Shown: piece by piece, positions 29,051 to 38,019 of the stretch | Layout: every line of letters starts with the position of its first letter | Position numbering within the stretch: position 1 is the stretch's first letter | Assembly (NCBI RefSeq): GCF_002002705.1 | Contig: NZ_MUNS01000040.1 | Location: 1-64,000 of the forward strand | Direction of reading: 5' to 3' | DNA from: Polaromonas sp. C04 | GTDB taxonomy: Bacteria > Pseudomonadota > Gammaproteobacteria > Burkholderiales > Burkholderiaceae_C | Length of the DNA stretch: 64,000 nucleotides | Notes under the pieces: generated by a model | Databases searched by the model: none | Seen by the model: the letters and a program-made list of their open reading frames with translations, nothing else | Told to the model about the DNA's origin: nothing | Translations under genes and position numbers: made by a program

Positions 29051-30295
29051 CTAGACCAGCACTTCAAGACAGGCAGGATGCCCTAAAAACCCCTGCGGAC
29101 TGGCACTGGCGCCATAAGCGCCCGACTGGAACACCACCACCAGATCCCCGACCTGCGCCAGCGGCAGCGTCATGCGGTCGGCCAGCAGATCGAGCGGCGT
29201 GCACAAGGGCCCGACCACTGAAGCCGTTTCGCGCTCCAGCGCATCAGCCCGGTTGCCGACCGTGACCGGGTAGTTCTTGCGCACCACCTGGCCAAAATTG
29301 CCCGACGCCGCCAGATGGTGATGCAGCCCGCCGTCAACCACCAGATAGACCTGACCGCGCGAGACCTTGCGATCCACCACACGGGTCACGTAAACACCCG
29401 CCTCGCCCACCAGGTAACGGCCCAACTCGATCACCAACGAGGCATCCGGCAACTCTGTCTGCGCGCGCTGCGCGAGCCGCGCCAGGTTGTCGCCGATGGG
29501 CGTCAGGTCCAGTGGCTGTTCACCGGGGAAATACGGTATGCCAAAGCCGCCGCCCAGATTCAAAAAGCGCACCGGCTTTGGTGCCTGCTGCGCCAGCCGC
29601 AGCGCCAGCTCGTAAGACTTTTGCTGCGCCTCGCAGATCGACTCTGCGCGCAGGTTCTGCGAGCCGGCAAAGAGATGAAAGCCCTCAAAAGCCAGGCCCG
29701 CGCGGGCAATGCGGGCCAGCAATTCGGGAATCTGCTCGACGTCGACGCCAAACTGCTTGGGGCCGCCACCCATTTTCATGCCCGAACCCTTGAGTTCGAA
29801 GTCCGGGTTGACCCGCACCGCCACGCGCGCCGGCAGGCCCAGCTCGCTGCAGATGGCCTGAAGCACGGGGACTTCGCGAAACGATTCCAGATTGATCAGC
29901 ACGCGCGACGCCACCGCCTGGCGCAGTTCGGCATCGCGCTTGCCGGGCCCGGCAAAGCTGATCTCGTGCGGGTCAGTGCCCGCATCCAGCGCCACCTTCA
30001 GCTCGCCGGCCGACGCGACGTCGACGCCATCTACCAGGCCGGCCATCAGCCCCACCACGGCCGGCATCGGGTTGGCCTTCATCGCATAGTGCAGCTTGAC
30101 CGCCGGGGGCAACACATGACGCAACGTTGCAACCCGGTCGCGCAACAGCGCCCGGTCATAGGCATAAAAGGGGGTTTGCCCTACCCGCGCCGCGAGCAAT
30201 GACAAACGCTCGCCGCCGACCACCAGTTCGCCGTCGCGCACGGCGAACTGGTTCATGGGCGCATGGACGGGCAGTTGGCGTTCAGTGAGGGACAT
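29051..30295 (-). CDS. PLP-dependent decarboxylase, exosortase A system-associated
   Basis: Protein of 414 aa of fold-type III PLP decarboxylases (diaminopimelate/ornithine decarboxylase superfamily). The PLP lysine lies in LHYAMKANP (about residue 73). Also present are FAGPGKRDAEL, NLGGGFGIPYFPGEQP, ELGRYLVGEAGVYVTRV and GPLCTPLDLLAD with the cross-subunit Cys. Gene order (acyl-CoA ligase, decarboxylase, ligase/polymerase) matches exosortase-A loci, where this decarboxylase and the ACP/ligase pair are thought to make a building block of the polysaccharide. The true substrate is not known. It lies 26 bp downstream of the acyl-CoA ligase gene. Confidence 0.93.
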   Translation of the reverse strand: MSLTERQLPVHAPMNQFAVRDGELVVGGERLSLLAARVGQTPFYAYDRALLRDRVATLRHVLPPAVKLHYAMKANPMPAVVGLMAGLVDGVDVASAGELKVALDAGTDPHEISFAGPGKRDAELRQAVASRVLINLESFREVPVLQAICSELGLPARVAVRVNPDFELKGSGMKMGGGPKQFGVDVEQIPELLARIARAGLAFEGFHLFAGSQNLRAESICEAQQKSYELALRLAQQAPKPVRFLNLGGGFGIPYFPGEQPLDLTPIGDNLARLAQRAQTELPDASLVIELGRYLVGEAGVYVTRVVDRKVSRGQVYLVVDGGLHHHLAASGNFGQVVRKNYPVTVGNRADALERETASVVGPLCTPLDLLADRMTLPLAQVGDLVVVFQSGAYGASASPQGFLGHPACLEVLV

Positions 30296-30321
30296 GGTCT
30301 TGACTCGCCTTTGAATGATGT

Positions 30322-31938
30322 TCAGTGCCCATGGCGCTCGGCCCAGTCAGCCGCCAGCAACTTGCGGTCTATCTTGCCGTTCGGGTTGCGCGGCAGCGGC
30401 CCGGCAACAATCTCTATACCCGCCGGCACCATGTAGACGGGCATTCGGGCGCGGCATTCGGATATCAAGTCATTTGTAGCCACAGCCCTTACCCCGTCTA
30501 TGCATGTAGCTATCACATGTATAGCGTGTCCAAGGCTGGGATGCTCCACGCCAAAGGCCGCGCACTCGCCCACCAATTTCGTGGCGTACAAAATTTCTTC
30601 TACCTCGGTGGGGCTGACCCGGTAGCCCGAGGTTTTCATCATCTCGTCGCGCCGGCCAATGAAATACAAAAACCCCTCGGCGTCCTGGCGTACCGTGTCG
30701 CCCGAAAAAACGGCGTATTCAGGCAACTGCAGGCCCGGCTGCCGCCCCGGCGCATCTGCCGGCACCAATTTGTAGCGCTCCGCCGTCTTCTCCAAATCGT
30801 TCCAGTAACCCATGCCCACCAGCGCTCCGCGGTGCACCAGCTCACCGGGCTCGTCCGGGGCGCAGGGCGAGCCATCGTCGCGCAGCACCAAAATTTCGGC
30901 ATTCGGTATCGCCTTGCCGATCGAATCCGGGCGCCGGTCCACCTCGTCGGGCGGCAGGTAGGTGGAGCGAAATGCCTCGGTCAACCCGTACATCAAAAAC
31001 GGCTGGGCCTGGGGTACACGCTGGCGCAGCAGGCCCAGCGTTTCGCGCGGCATGCGTCCGCCGGTATTGGCGAAATAGCGCAAATTCTGCGCGATGGCGG
31101 CCGGCCATTCGAGCTGGGTCAGCTGGATGTACAGCGGCGGAACGGCCGTCAGGCCGGTCACTTTTTCGCGCTCCATTGCCTTGAGCACGTCGCGCGGCAG
31201 CAGGTAGTTGAGCAGCACCACGCGCGCACCGGCATGAAACGCCGTGGTGAGCTGGCTGAAGCCCGCATCGAACGACAAAGGCAGCGCCGCCAGCAGCACG
31301 TCCTGCGGCCGGTTGTCCAGATAGGACGCCACGCTTTTCGCACCTGCCACCATGTTGCGGTGCGACAGCATCACACCCTTGGGTTTGCCGGTACTACCCG
31401 AAGTGTAAAGAATGGCGACCATATCCGAGTCAATCACCCGGTGCCCGGGCCGTGCGGGGCTGCCCAGCAAATCGGACCACCCCGTCAACCCCAGTCGGTC
31501 GGCAGCAGAGGCGCCCACCGGCGACGCGCCCGCCGCCGCATCGGTGACCACCACGTGCTGCAAATCGGGGCAATCGACCAGCACCTCCCGCAGCAAGGCC
31601 AGGCGCTCGGGGGACGTCACGAGCACGCGCACATTGCAGTCGCGCAAAATGAACGCCACCTGCTCCGGCTTGAGCAGGGGATTGACCGGGACAAAAACGG
31701 CTCCGGCGGCAGGCGCGCCAAAACTGGCGATGACGGTCTCGAAACGCTTTTCAAGGTAGATCGCAACGCGCTCGCCTCGTGCCAGGCCCAGTCTCATCAA
31801 ACCCGCGGCGAACCGGCTAACCTGGTCAGCCAGTTCCGCGTAACTCAGCGCGGCGCTGCCGCTGGTCAGCGCCGTCGCCTGTGGCGTGCGCTCAGCCGCG
31901 CGGGCAATCAGTTCGTGCAGGAGTGTGGATTCGGTCAT
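30322..31938 (-). CDS. AMP-forming acyl-CoA ligase, exosortase A system-associated
   Basis: Protein of 538 aa of the ANL superfamily: A3 motif AILYTSGSTGKPKGVMLS, A5 YGLTEAFRST, A7 SGDTVRQDAEGFLYFIGRRD, A8 MMKTSGYRVSPTEVEE and A10 NPNGKIDRKL. It activates an acid as acyl-AMP, probably to load the ACP encoded divergently at 32077. Codons between 30466 and 30522 (IHVIATCIDGVRAVAT part) are a copy of the interspersed repeat, carried in frame between A8 and A10. The 138-bp gap to the ACP gene should hold divergent promoters. Confidence 0.94.
   Translation of the reverse strand: MTESTLLHELIARAAERTPQATALTSGSAALSYAELADQVSRFAAGLMRLGLARGERVAIYLEKRFETVIASFGAPAAGAVFVPVNPLLKPEQVAFILRDCNVRVLVTSPERLALLREVLVDCPDLQHVVVTDAAAGASPVGASAADRLGLTGWSDLLGSPARPGHRVIDSDMVAILYTSGSTGKPKGVMLSHRNMVAGAKSVASYLDNRPQDVLLAALPLSFDAGFSQLTTAFHAGARVVLLNYLLPRDVLKAMEREKVTGLTAVPPLYIQLTQLEWPAAIAQNLRYFANTGGRMPRETLGLLRQRVPQAQPFLMYGLTEAFRSTYLPPDEVDRRPDSIGKAIPNAEILVLRDDGSPCAPDEPGELVHRGALVGMGYWNDLEKTAERYKLVPADAPGRQPGLQLPEYAVFSGDTVRQDAEGFLYFIGRRDEMMKTSGYRVSPTEVEEILYATKLVGECAAFGVEHPSLGHAIHVIATCIDGVRAVATNDLISECRARMPVYMVPAGIEIVAGPLPRNPNGKIDRKLLAADWAERHGH
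30466..30522 (-). repeat. Interspersed repeat, copy C, in frame inside the acyl-CoA ligase gene
   Basis: On the minus strand ATAGC starts at 30513 and AAGGGCT starts 23 bases later (30490), followed by GTGGCTACAAATGA. Block order and spacing equal copies B, D and E. It is on the coding strand and read in the same codon phase as copy D. Confidence 0.7.
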
Positions 31939-32076
31939 AGAAAAGCAATCAAAGCCATATCAATTCAGCAACAACAAGCGATCACCAAGTGCCCGCCCAC
32001 CCGCGCCTGCCTTTGCACCCTAAAATCGCTGAACTAGCAGGTAAAGGCGCTCAAGTCAGCCCGCATGGAGTTTTAA

Positions 32077-32328
32077 TTGAACATATCACATGAAGTCTTA
32101 CGCATTCTTGACGAAGTGCTCAGTCTGAACGGACGCTCGGCCGCCTTCACGCGCGACACACCGCTGCTCGGCGCCATCCCAGAGCTCGATTCCATGGCGG
32201 TCGTGACGCTCATCACCACCCTTGAAGAGCAGTTGGGCTTGGTGGTTGACGATGACGACATCGACGGTTCAACCTTCGCCACGGTCGGCTCGCTGACCGA
32301 CTTCGTCAGCGGCAAGCTCGCTGCCTGA
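32077..32328 (+). CDS. Acyl carrier protein, exosortase A system-associated
   Basis: Protein of 83 aa with the phosphopantetheine serine in LDSMAV (S39) and an acidic helix II-III region (LVVDDDDIDGSTFATVGSL). It carries the acyl group activated by the divergent AMP-forming ligase, or feeds the locus acyltransferases. The start is TTG at 32077 (MNISHEVLRILDEV), after a weak GGAG at 32067-32070. First gene of a plus-strand operon with hydrolases 2 and 1. Confidence 0.9.
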   Translation: MNISHEVLRILDEVLSLNGRSAAFTRDTPLLGAIPELDSMAVVTLITTLEEQLGLVVDDDDIDGSTFATVGSLTDFVSGKLAA

Positions 32329-32342
32329 ACGCCCGACATCCC

Positions 32343-33227
32343 ATGCCGGACCAGCCCGAGGCTTTTTTTCTGCCTGCCGGGTCGGCGCCATCCACGCCAA
32401 ACGACCAGCGATTTTGCATTTTCTACCCGGCTAAGGTCAGCCCAGGCAGCGGCGCCGCGCGCGGTTTGGTGCTCTATATCCACCCCTTTGCCGAAGAGAT
32501 GAACAAGGCGCGCCGCATGGCCGCCCTGCAGGCGCGTGCGCTGGCGCAGGCCGGTTACGCGGTGCTGCAGATTGACCTGCTTGGCTGCGGCGACAGCTCC
32601 GGCGATTTTGGCGACGCCAGTTGGCAGGACTGGGTCAACGATGTGCTGAAAGGCTGCCGCTGGCTACGCCGGTATGGCAACGCCCCGGGCGCCGATTCCG
32701 GCCAAATGCCGCTGTGGCTGTGGGGCCTGCGCGCAGGTTGCCTGCTGGCGGTGGAGGCGGCCAGGCAGCTTGGCGAGCCCTGCAATTTTCTGTTCTGGCA
32801 GCCGCCCGCCACCGGCAAACCGCTACTGCGACAGTTTTTGCGCCTCAAGGCGGCCGGCGACATGCTGGGCAGCCAGGGCAAAGGCATCATGGCCGATATG
32901 CGCCAGCAGTTGAGCTCAGGTGCGTCCGTCGAAGTGGCCGGCTACCGGCTGTCGCCCGGGCTCGCCGCCGGGCTGGAACAAGCCACCTTGCGGCCGCCCG
33001 CCCACCTTGCCCCGGCCCAACGCGTGGAATGGCTGGAACTATCCACCCGGGAAGACGCCAGCCTGAGCCCGGTTTCTGCCCAAACCCTCGGCGACTGGCA
33101 GCAAGCGGGCTACATCGCCCGCAGTCACATCGTGCGTGGCCCCGCCTTCTGGCAAACCACCGAGATCGAAGACGCCCCGGCACTGATCCCGGCCACCACG
33201 GCAGCCCTCTCCGGATTGTCCGCATGA
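32343..33227 (+). CDS. Exosortase A system-associated hydrolase 2
   Basis: Protein of 294 aa, alpha/beta-hydrolase fold. It has LVLYIHPFAEEMNKARRMAA (oxyanion strand), AVLQIDLLGCGDSSGDFGDA and a nucleophile-elbow position reading WLWGLRAGCLLAVEAA. The elbow has Arg where a Ser nucleophile would be expected, which, as I recall, is usual for this family, so its reaction is uncertain. It lies 14 bp after the ACP gene and overlaps hydrolase 1 by 4 bp (ATGA). Confidence 0.9.
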   Translation: MPDQPEAFFLPAGSAPSTPNDQRFCIFYPAKVSPGSGAARGLVLYIHPFAEEMNKARRMAALQARALAQAGYAVLQIDLLGCGDSSGDFGDASWQDWVNDVLKGCRWLRRYGNAPGADSGQMPLWLWGLRAGCLLAVEAARQLGEPCNFLFWQPPATGKPLLRQFLRLKAAGDMLGSQGKGIMADMRQQLSSGASVEVAGYRLSPGLAAGLEQATLRPPAHLAPAQRVEWLELSTREDASLSPVSAQTLGDWQQAGYIARSHIVRGPAFWQTTEIEDAPALIPATTAALSGLSA

Positions 33228-34087
33228 TCTACACCGAAGAGACCGCCCTCTTCGCCTGCGAAGGCGACACGCTGCTGGGCATTCTGGCCAAACCGGAACG
33301 GCCGGCGCCGACCGGTGTCGTCGTCATCGTGGGTGGCCCGCAATACCGGGTCGGCAGCCACCGGCAATTCGTCCTGCTGTCACGCGCACTGGCCGGCGCC
33401 GGTTACCCGGTGCTGCGCTTCGATTACCGGGGCATGGGCGACAGCACCGGGGCGCAGCACGATTTTGAGGCGGTCAGCACCGACATTGCCACCGCGATTG
33501 ACGCGCTGCAGCAGCGCGTGCCCGCCGTCAGGCAAGTGGCCCTGTGGGGCCTGTGCGACGGCGCATCAGCCGCACTGCTCTATTGCGACGAAACCCATGA
33601 CCCGCGCGTCAGCAGTCTGTGCCTGCTGAACCCCTGGGTGCGCTCCGAGGCCAGCCTGGCGCGCACCCAGGTCAAGCACTACTACCGCCAGCGCTTGATA
33701 CAAAAAGAGTTCTGGACCAAGCTGCTTCACGGTAAGGTGGCTTTGACAGCGCTGGCCGGTCTGGCTCGAAATATCCGCGTCGCCATTACAGGTACGCCAA
33801 GCTCTGATGCAATACCGTCAGAACAGCCCTATCAACATCGCATGGCGGCCGCCTGGAATGCCTTCAATGGAAATATCTTTCTGCTGCTGAGTGCCGACGA
33901 CTACACGGCCAAAGAATTTATGGAGTACGCCAGCAACGAGGCAGCCTGGCGAAATGCATTGATGCATCCGCGTTTGCTGCGCCATGAGCTGAAAGCGGCC
34001 GACCACACACTTTCCAGCGAGGTCGCCCGCGCCAAAGCAGAAGAATTGACGCTCAACTGGCTCTGCGACCTTCGCCAGAGAGCTTGA
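33224..34087 (+). CDS. Exosortase A system-associated hydrolase 1
   Basis: Protein of 287 aa, alpha/beta-hydrolase fold: GVVVIVGGPQYRVGSHRQFV, VLRFDYRGMGDSTGAQHDF and the elbow LWGLCDGASAALLYC. Cys occupies the nucleophile position (GxCxG), as in dienelactone hydrolase, rather than Ser. An ending of ADHTLSSEVARAKAEE supplies a likely catalytic His. Role in the exosortase-linked polysaccharide locus unknown; possibly thioesterase-like release from the ACP. The start at 33224 is coupled to hydrolase 2. Confidence 0.9.
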   Translation: MIYTEETALFACEGDTLLGILAKPERPAPTGVVVIVGGPQYRVGSHRQFVLLSRALAGAGYPVLRFDYRGMGDSTGAQHDFEAVSTDIATAIDALQQRVPAVRQVALWGLCDGASAALLYCDETHDPRVSSLCLLNPWVRSEASLARTQVKHYYRQRLIQKEFWTKLLHGKVALTALAGLARNIRVAITGTPSSDAIPSEQPYQHRMAAAWNAFNGNIFLLLSADDYTAKEFMEYASNEAAWRNALMHPRLLRHELKAADHTLSSEVARAKAEELTLNWLCDLRQRA

Positions 34088-34091
34088 AGCC

Positions 34092-34787
34092 TCAAGATGC
34101 CGACGCCCCTTTCGGGCCGATCTGCAGTTTTGGACGTCCCCCAAAAGCGATGAATGGGCGTTGGTTCGACAGCATCCATTGATACGGTCCCAGTCTCAGA
34201 AAAAGCGCCCGCCCGCAGTCTTGCGCACCCAGCCTGCGGTGCGATGCGACGGAGCGCTGGTTAAACGCATTGATTCTGCTCACCGTATAGCGTATTCCTT
34301 GTGGTTTGAGCAGCGCGTCAAAAGTATCCCATTGCTTGGCAAAGAGGAAGCCCAAGCGCTCCGACTCCGCCACGAAGACATCAAAGTCCCATACGCAACT
34401 CTCATCCTGTAGAGAATAGTCAACCCGCACTTCGTCTTCAACGTAACACTTACGAACGAACCAGATGCAGCCAACAAGCACTTCATTCTTGACCGCAGCC
34501 AAGCATTGAGCCTCCTGAAAAAAGCGTTCACGTATTACTGCGGGAGGACGGCCCAGTGCATTCAAGATCGGATCAGGGGCGTGAAGCAACCGAAACAAGT
34601 AGGCCTTGCCACGAGAAGGAGGAAGCCGTGGTTTGTCGGCCAGAGGCTGGGCGACAAAGAGGTAGTAATAAAAACCACATCTATGGTGAATGCGACGTAG
34701 CAAGCGATCCAACAAATACAAAAAAGCAATCCCTACGCCCAATTCACGAACAAGCGTACTGCATCGCTTCAAAATCGAGAGTAGCAT
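34092..34787 (-). CDS. GNAT-type acyltransferase of the polysaccharide locus
   Basis: Protein of 231 aa. The central part resembles a GNAT fold: CLAAVKNEVLVGCIWFVRKCY, then a C-terminal strand-helix where SRINAFNQRSVASHRRLGAQ is the usual late GNAT motif. A hydrophobic stretch lies near the N-terminus (ELGVGIAFLYLLDRLL). Similar proteins occur in exosortase/EPS loci. The substrate is not known. It converges on hydrolase 1 with a 4-bp gap. Confidence 0.6.
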   Translation of the reverse strand: MLLSILKRCSTLVRELGVGIAFLYLLDRLLRRIHHRCGFYYYLFVAQPLADKPRLPPSRGKAYLFRLLHAPDPILNALGRPPAVIRERFFQEAQCLAAVKNEVLVGCIWFVRKCYVEDEVRVDYSLQDESCVWDFDVFVAESERLGFLFAKQWDTFDALLKPQGIRYTVSRINAFNQRSVASHRRLGAQDCGRALFLRLGPYQWMLSNQRPFIAFGGRPKLQIGPKGASAS

Positions 34788-35136
34788 TCAAGTCCGCTTC
34801 CGTAAAAATCACTTGTTCTGCGACTGGATTGTGGAAAATTCATCCATCAGCCAATCTACCAGCGTCTACTAAACTGTCGCATTTCAACAACTAAAAAGCG
34901 CTTAATCGTCAAATTATGTTGCTTTTATCACACATCACGGATGTTATGCACCTGCCAATGAGAAAAGATCAGTCAAGCTACTCTTCATGCAGAAAGTTGC
35001 ATCCTCTTCGTAACATCAGTCACATTTCGTTAAATCGAGGCTTCACTAAACCACTTTTCAATTCAGCTTAACTATACATAGGTAGATCATGCACTATCCA
35101 TCAACTCACTGTTATGTCAAAAAATTCTAGAAGATT
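34788..35136. other. AT-rich intergenic region
   Basis: About 350 bp, clearly more AT-rich than the surroundings, between divergent genes. It likely holds promoters for both and is a good candidate for H-NS-like binding. No RNA gene or repeat recognised. Confidence 0.4.
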
Positions 35137-35749
35137 GTGCATTTTCTCTACGGTTTCATGCTGTTTTTGTCTATTGGCCTCGTTCATGCACAGGATGTTC
35201 CAGGTTGTGGATCTCTAGAAAACGGCTACGGACCTTTTGGCTACCGTAAGGCCTCCAAAGAAACAATTCAAATTTTCGAGAAATTTCACTTCACTCCAAA
35301 AATAGAATATCTCATCCCTGGTCGAAACAAAGAGGACTACTTTGGCGGCGACATAAGCTACACGCCGCGGGCATTTCCTAATCATTATCGAGCACTAATT
35401 ACTATTCAACGGCTTGCAAATCGAGAGACGAATGACTCGCCGTCGCATGCAGAGTTTTCAGTGACTTGTTACTCTGACAGAGTCATTCGTTTTCAGTTGG
35501 ATGCCCCAATTGTAAGAATGCTGTTCGTTCGTTACCTGATCAAGAAAGCTCGTACGGAAGAAGCTACGCGACAGTTGGATGGCCATCAGCCTAGCCGGGG
35601 ATGACCCTTTCACCTACTTCAATGTCGTCCTTCTGTTTTTCGAAAAGAAAAATTACGAACAGGCATTCGAACAAGCATATCGTGCCGCTGAGTTGGGCTT
35701 TACACGGACCGTTCTCAAAGATCGCTTGGTAGCAGCGGGAAATGGATAG
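35137..35749 (+). pseudogene. Frameshifted paralogue of the exported YGPxxYR-type TPR-like protein
   Basis: From a GTG at 35137 the frame gives a signal peptide (FLYGFMLFLSIGLVHAQ), then GCGSLENGYGPFGYRKA, EKFHFTPKIEYLI, GGDISYTPRAFPNHYRALI and SVTCYSDRVIRFQLDAP. These match the intact protein at 44191-44931 motif by motif. At about 35578 the frame changes: the zero frame ends at 35604 as HQPSRG, while the +1 frame continues as AISLAGDDPFTYFNVVLLFF and RAAELGFTRTVLKDRL to a stop at 35749. That segment equals the C-terminal repeat region of the paralogue. One extra base, or two missing, explains it. Confidence 0.7.
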
Positions 35750-35803
35750 AGCCTCTGCCCCCTGTGGAAATAAAGAAACAACCTTGACTGGTTAAATAGA
35801 GCA

Positions 35804-36751
35804 ATGTTGGCTGCGGAAAAAATTTCAGTAGTAATCCCCTGCTTCAATGCTGATAAATATATTGAAGCAGCGATCAGGTCGGTACTGGCCCAAGAATGGC
35901 CTCAGCTAGAAATTGTGGTTGTGGATGATGGCTCGTCTGACAATTCATCAAAATTGGTTCGCGATAAATTTCCAGAAGTAGTCCTGTTGAGACAAGCTAA
36001 CCAAGGCGTTGCCGTGGCACGAAACAACGGCATCTCTCATGCAAAAGGTGACTGGATTGCGTTTTTAGATGCGGATGACATCTGGCTGCCTGGCAAATTG
36101 CATGCGCAGTGGGCGACACTCAAGGCTACGCCCGCTGCGCGCATGACCTACACCGCCTGGCAAGTTTGGAGTGGCCTCGAGCCCACGCCATCGCCCGAAT
36201 GCCTTGCCGCTCTGCTAAACGATGCTGACGAAACCGATCGTTGGTCAGGTGCAACGGGTTGGGTTTACTCTCAGTTACTGCTCGATTGCGTGGTGTGGAC
36301 ATCCACCGTACTAGCGCACCGGACTGTATTCAAAGAGGTTGGCCAGTTTGATCCAACTCTACGGATTGGCGAAGACTACGACTTGTGGCTTCGCGCATCA
36401 CGAGTAACGCAGATATTGCGCGTACCGCGGCCATATGCGTTATACCGCATGCACTCAGCAAGCATCACCAAGTCTGTGCCAGAAAAAAATTACCGAAATT
36501 TGGTCGTTGATCGTGCGCTTGCTCGCTGGGGATATGTTGCCCCAGACGGCAGCTATGCAAGAAAGGCCGATGTAGCTAGCGCGATGGCAAAGAGTTGGAG
36601 TGACTTCGCGGGTGCTCACCTTGACGCTGGCAACCTTGCCCTTGCCCAGCAGGCCGGACTACAAGCTTTACGCGCTGATTGGCGCCATGTCAATGGGTGG
36701 AAAGTTCTTCTCAAAACCGCCGTGCGTTTAAGTCAAAAACAAAAGAAATGA
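35804..36751 (+). CDS. Glycosyltransferase family 2
   Basis: Protein of 315 aa with a GT-A fold: ISVVIPCFNADKYIEAAI at the N-terminus, VVVDDGSSDNS, and the DxD-like WIAFLDADDIW. The acceptor side includes RIGEDYDLWLRAS. It uses a nucleotide sugar to extend a lipid-linked polysaccharide in the cytosol. The 3' end overlaps the next glycosyltransferase start by 4 bp (ATGA). Lower GC than the 20-34 kb genes suggests a transferred, serotype-like segment. Confidence 0.92.
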   Translation: MLAAEKISVVIPCFNADKYIEAAIRSVLAQEWPQLEIVVVDDGSSDNSSKLVRDKFPEVVLLRQANQGVAVARNNGISHAKGDWIAFLDADDIWLPGKLHAQWATLKATPAARMTYTAWQVWSGLEPTPSPECLAALLNDADETDRWSGATGWVYSQLLLDCVVWTSTVLAHRTVFKEVGQFDPTLRIGEDYDLWLRASRVTQILRVPRPYALYRMHSASITKSVPEKNYRNLVVDRALARWGYVAPDGSYARKADVASAMAKSWSDFAGAHLDAGNLALAQQAGLQALRADWRHVNGWKVLLKTAVRLSQKQKK

Positions 36752-37941
36752 AGATTGCATTGCTATGTTCCGGACTAGGCAACGTTTATCGTGGGCATGA
36801 GGTATTCGCCCGTGACCTTTTTTCCCTGCTTCGTGATGCGGTAGACATTACCTTATTCAAAGGTGGTGGCATTTCGGCACCGCAAGAACAGGTAGTTGAC
36901 AACCTTCCGCGTAACGCTCCTTTCCTCGACCATATTCATGTTTCAGCATCACCCAAGTGGCAGGCCTCCGCAAAGGAAAGCGAACGTATCCGCATCGAAG
37001 GCGTAACCTTTGCCTACGCAGCACTCAAACCTTTGCTTGAGGGGGAGTTTGATGTTATTCATTGCCTGGAGCGAGATGTGTGTGACGTTATTTACGATCA
37101 TCGGCATTTGTTCAGGTCAACGCCAAAAATTCTGTTTTCAAACGGTGGTGCCATTCCAGCCAGAGATTTGCCGCGCTGTGATTTCGTTCAAGAACACACA
37201 GATCGCAATTTGCAGTTCAGCGCTAAAGGCAAGGCATTCATGATTCCGCACGGCGTGGACTTGACCCGGTTCCACCCTGGGATCGAGTCTGACTTTCGGG
37301 CACAGCACGGCATCCCCCAAGAGGCGTTTGTAGTCATTACTGTCGGGACAATTTCTTATACCCACAAGAGGACGGATCACATCATTAAGGAAATTGCAGC
37401 CGTTAAGGATGCTTACCTGCTGGTGGTGGGTCAAGAAAACCAAGACACCCCTAATATTAAAGCGCTTGGACAACGTTTGATGGGTGATCGGATAATTTTT
37501 ACCAAACTTTGCCACAGCGATTTACCCAAGGCTTACGCTGCAGCCAATATATTTACCTTAGGATCTGTTTTTGAAACCTTTGGAATTGTTTTTGTGGAAG
37601 CAATGGCCATGGGGCTGCCGGTAATTTGCACCAACCACGTCAACCAACGTGCCATCGTAAAAGAGGGTATTTTTATTGACATGACAAAACCCGGCGCGCT
37701 GACCCAGGCTCTGCGTAATACTGACCGGGAAACTCTTATCTTATTGGGTAAACGTAGCCGCGAGATCGCTCTGGCGCATTACGACTTGACGGTGTTGAAA
37801 CGTCAGTATTTGGAACGTTACCGTATCATCTCCAATGCCACCGTGTCATTGCCCACTTTTTCACTAAAGAAAAAAATAGTATCCAATATTAAAAATGCAA
37901 TTCGGAATGCAGCGACACTTATATTTGGACGGGCAGAGTAG
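36748..37941 (+). CDS. Glycosyltransferase family 4
   Basis: Protein of 397 aa with a GT-B fold: N-terminal MKIALLCSGLGNVYRGHEVF and a C-terminal GT4 domain, PHGVDLTRFHPGI, VGTISYTHKRTDHIIKEIA and the donor-binding TLGSVFETFGIVFVEAMAMG with the EX7E-like pattern. It adds a sugar to the same glycan as the GT2 partner, to which it is translationally coupled. The sequence here is relatively AT-rich. An IS element follows 78 bp downstream. Confidence 0.93.
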   Translation: MKIALLCSGLGNVYRGHEVFARDLFSLLRDAVDITLFKGGGISAPQEQVVDNLPRNAPFLDHIHVSASPKWQASAKESERIRIEGVTFAYAALKPLLEGEFDVIHCLERDVCDVIYDHRHLFRSTPKILFSNGGAIPARDLPRCDFVQEHTDRNLQFSAKGKAFMIPHGVDLTRFHPGIESDFRAQHGIPQEAFVVITVGTISYTHKRTDHIIKEIAAVKDAYLLVVGQENQDTPNIKALGQRLMGDRIIFTKLCHSDLPKAYAAANIFTLGSVFETFGIVFVEAMAMGLPVICTNHVNQRAIVKEGIFIDMTKPGALTQALRNTDRETLILLGKRSREIALAHYDLTVLKRQYLERYRIISNATVSLPTFSLKKKIVSNIKNAIRNAATLIFGRAE

Positions 37942-38019
37942 GCGTAATTTTTGGTTCATCGCTACGCTGCTGATGATGTATTTACGCTGCGTATTAATAT
38001 AGGTTCGGATGCTTATTTG

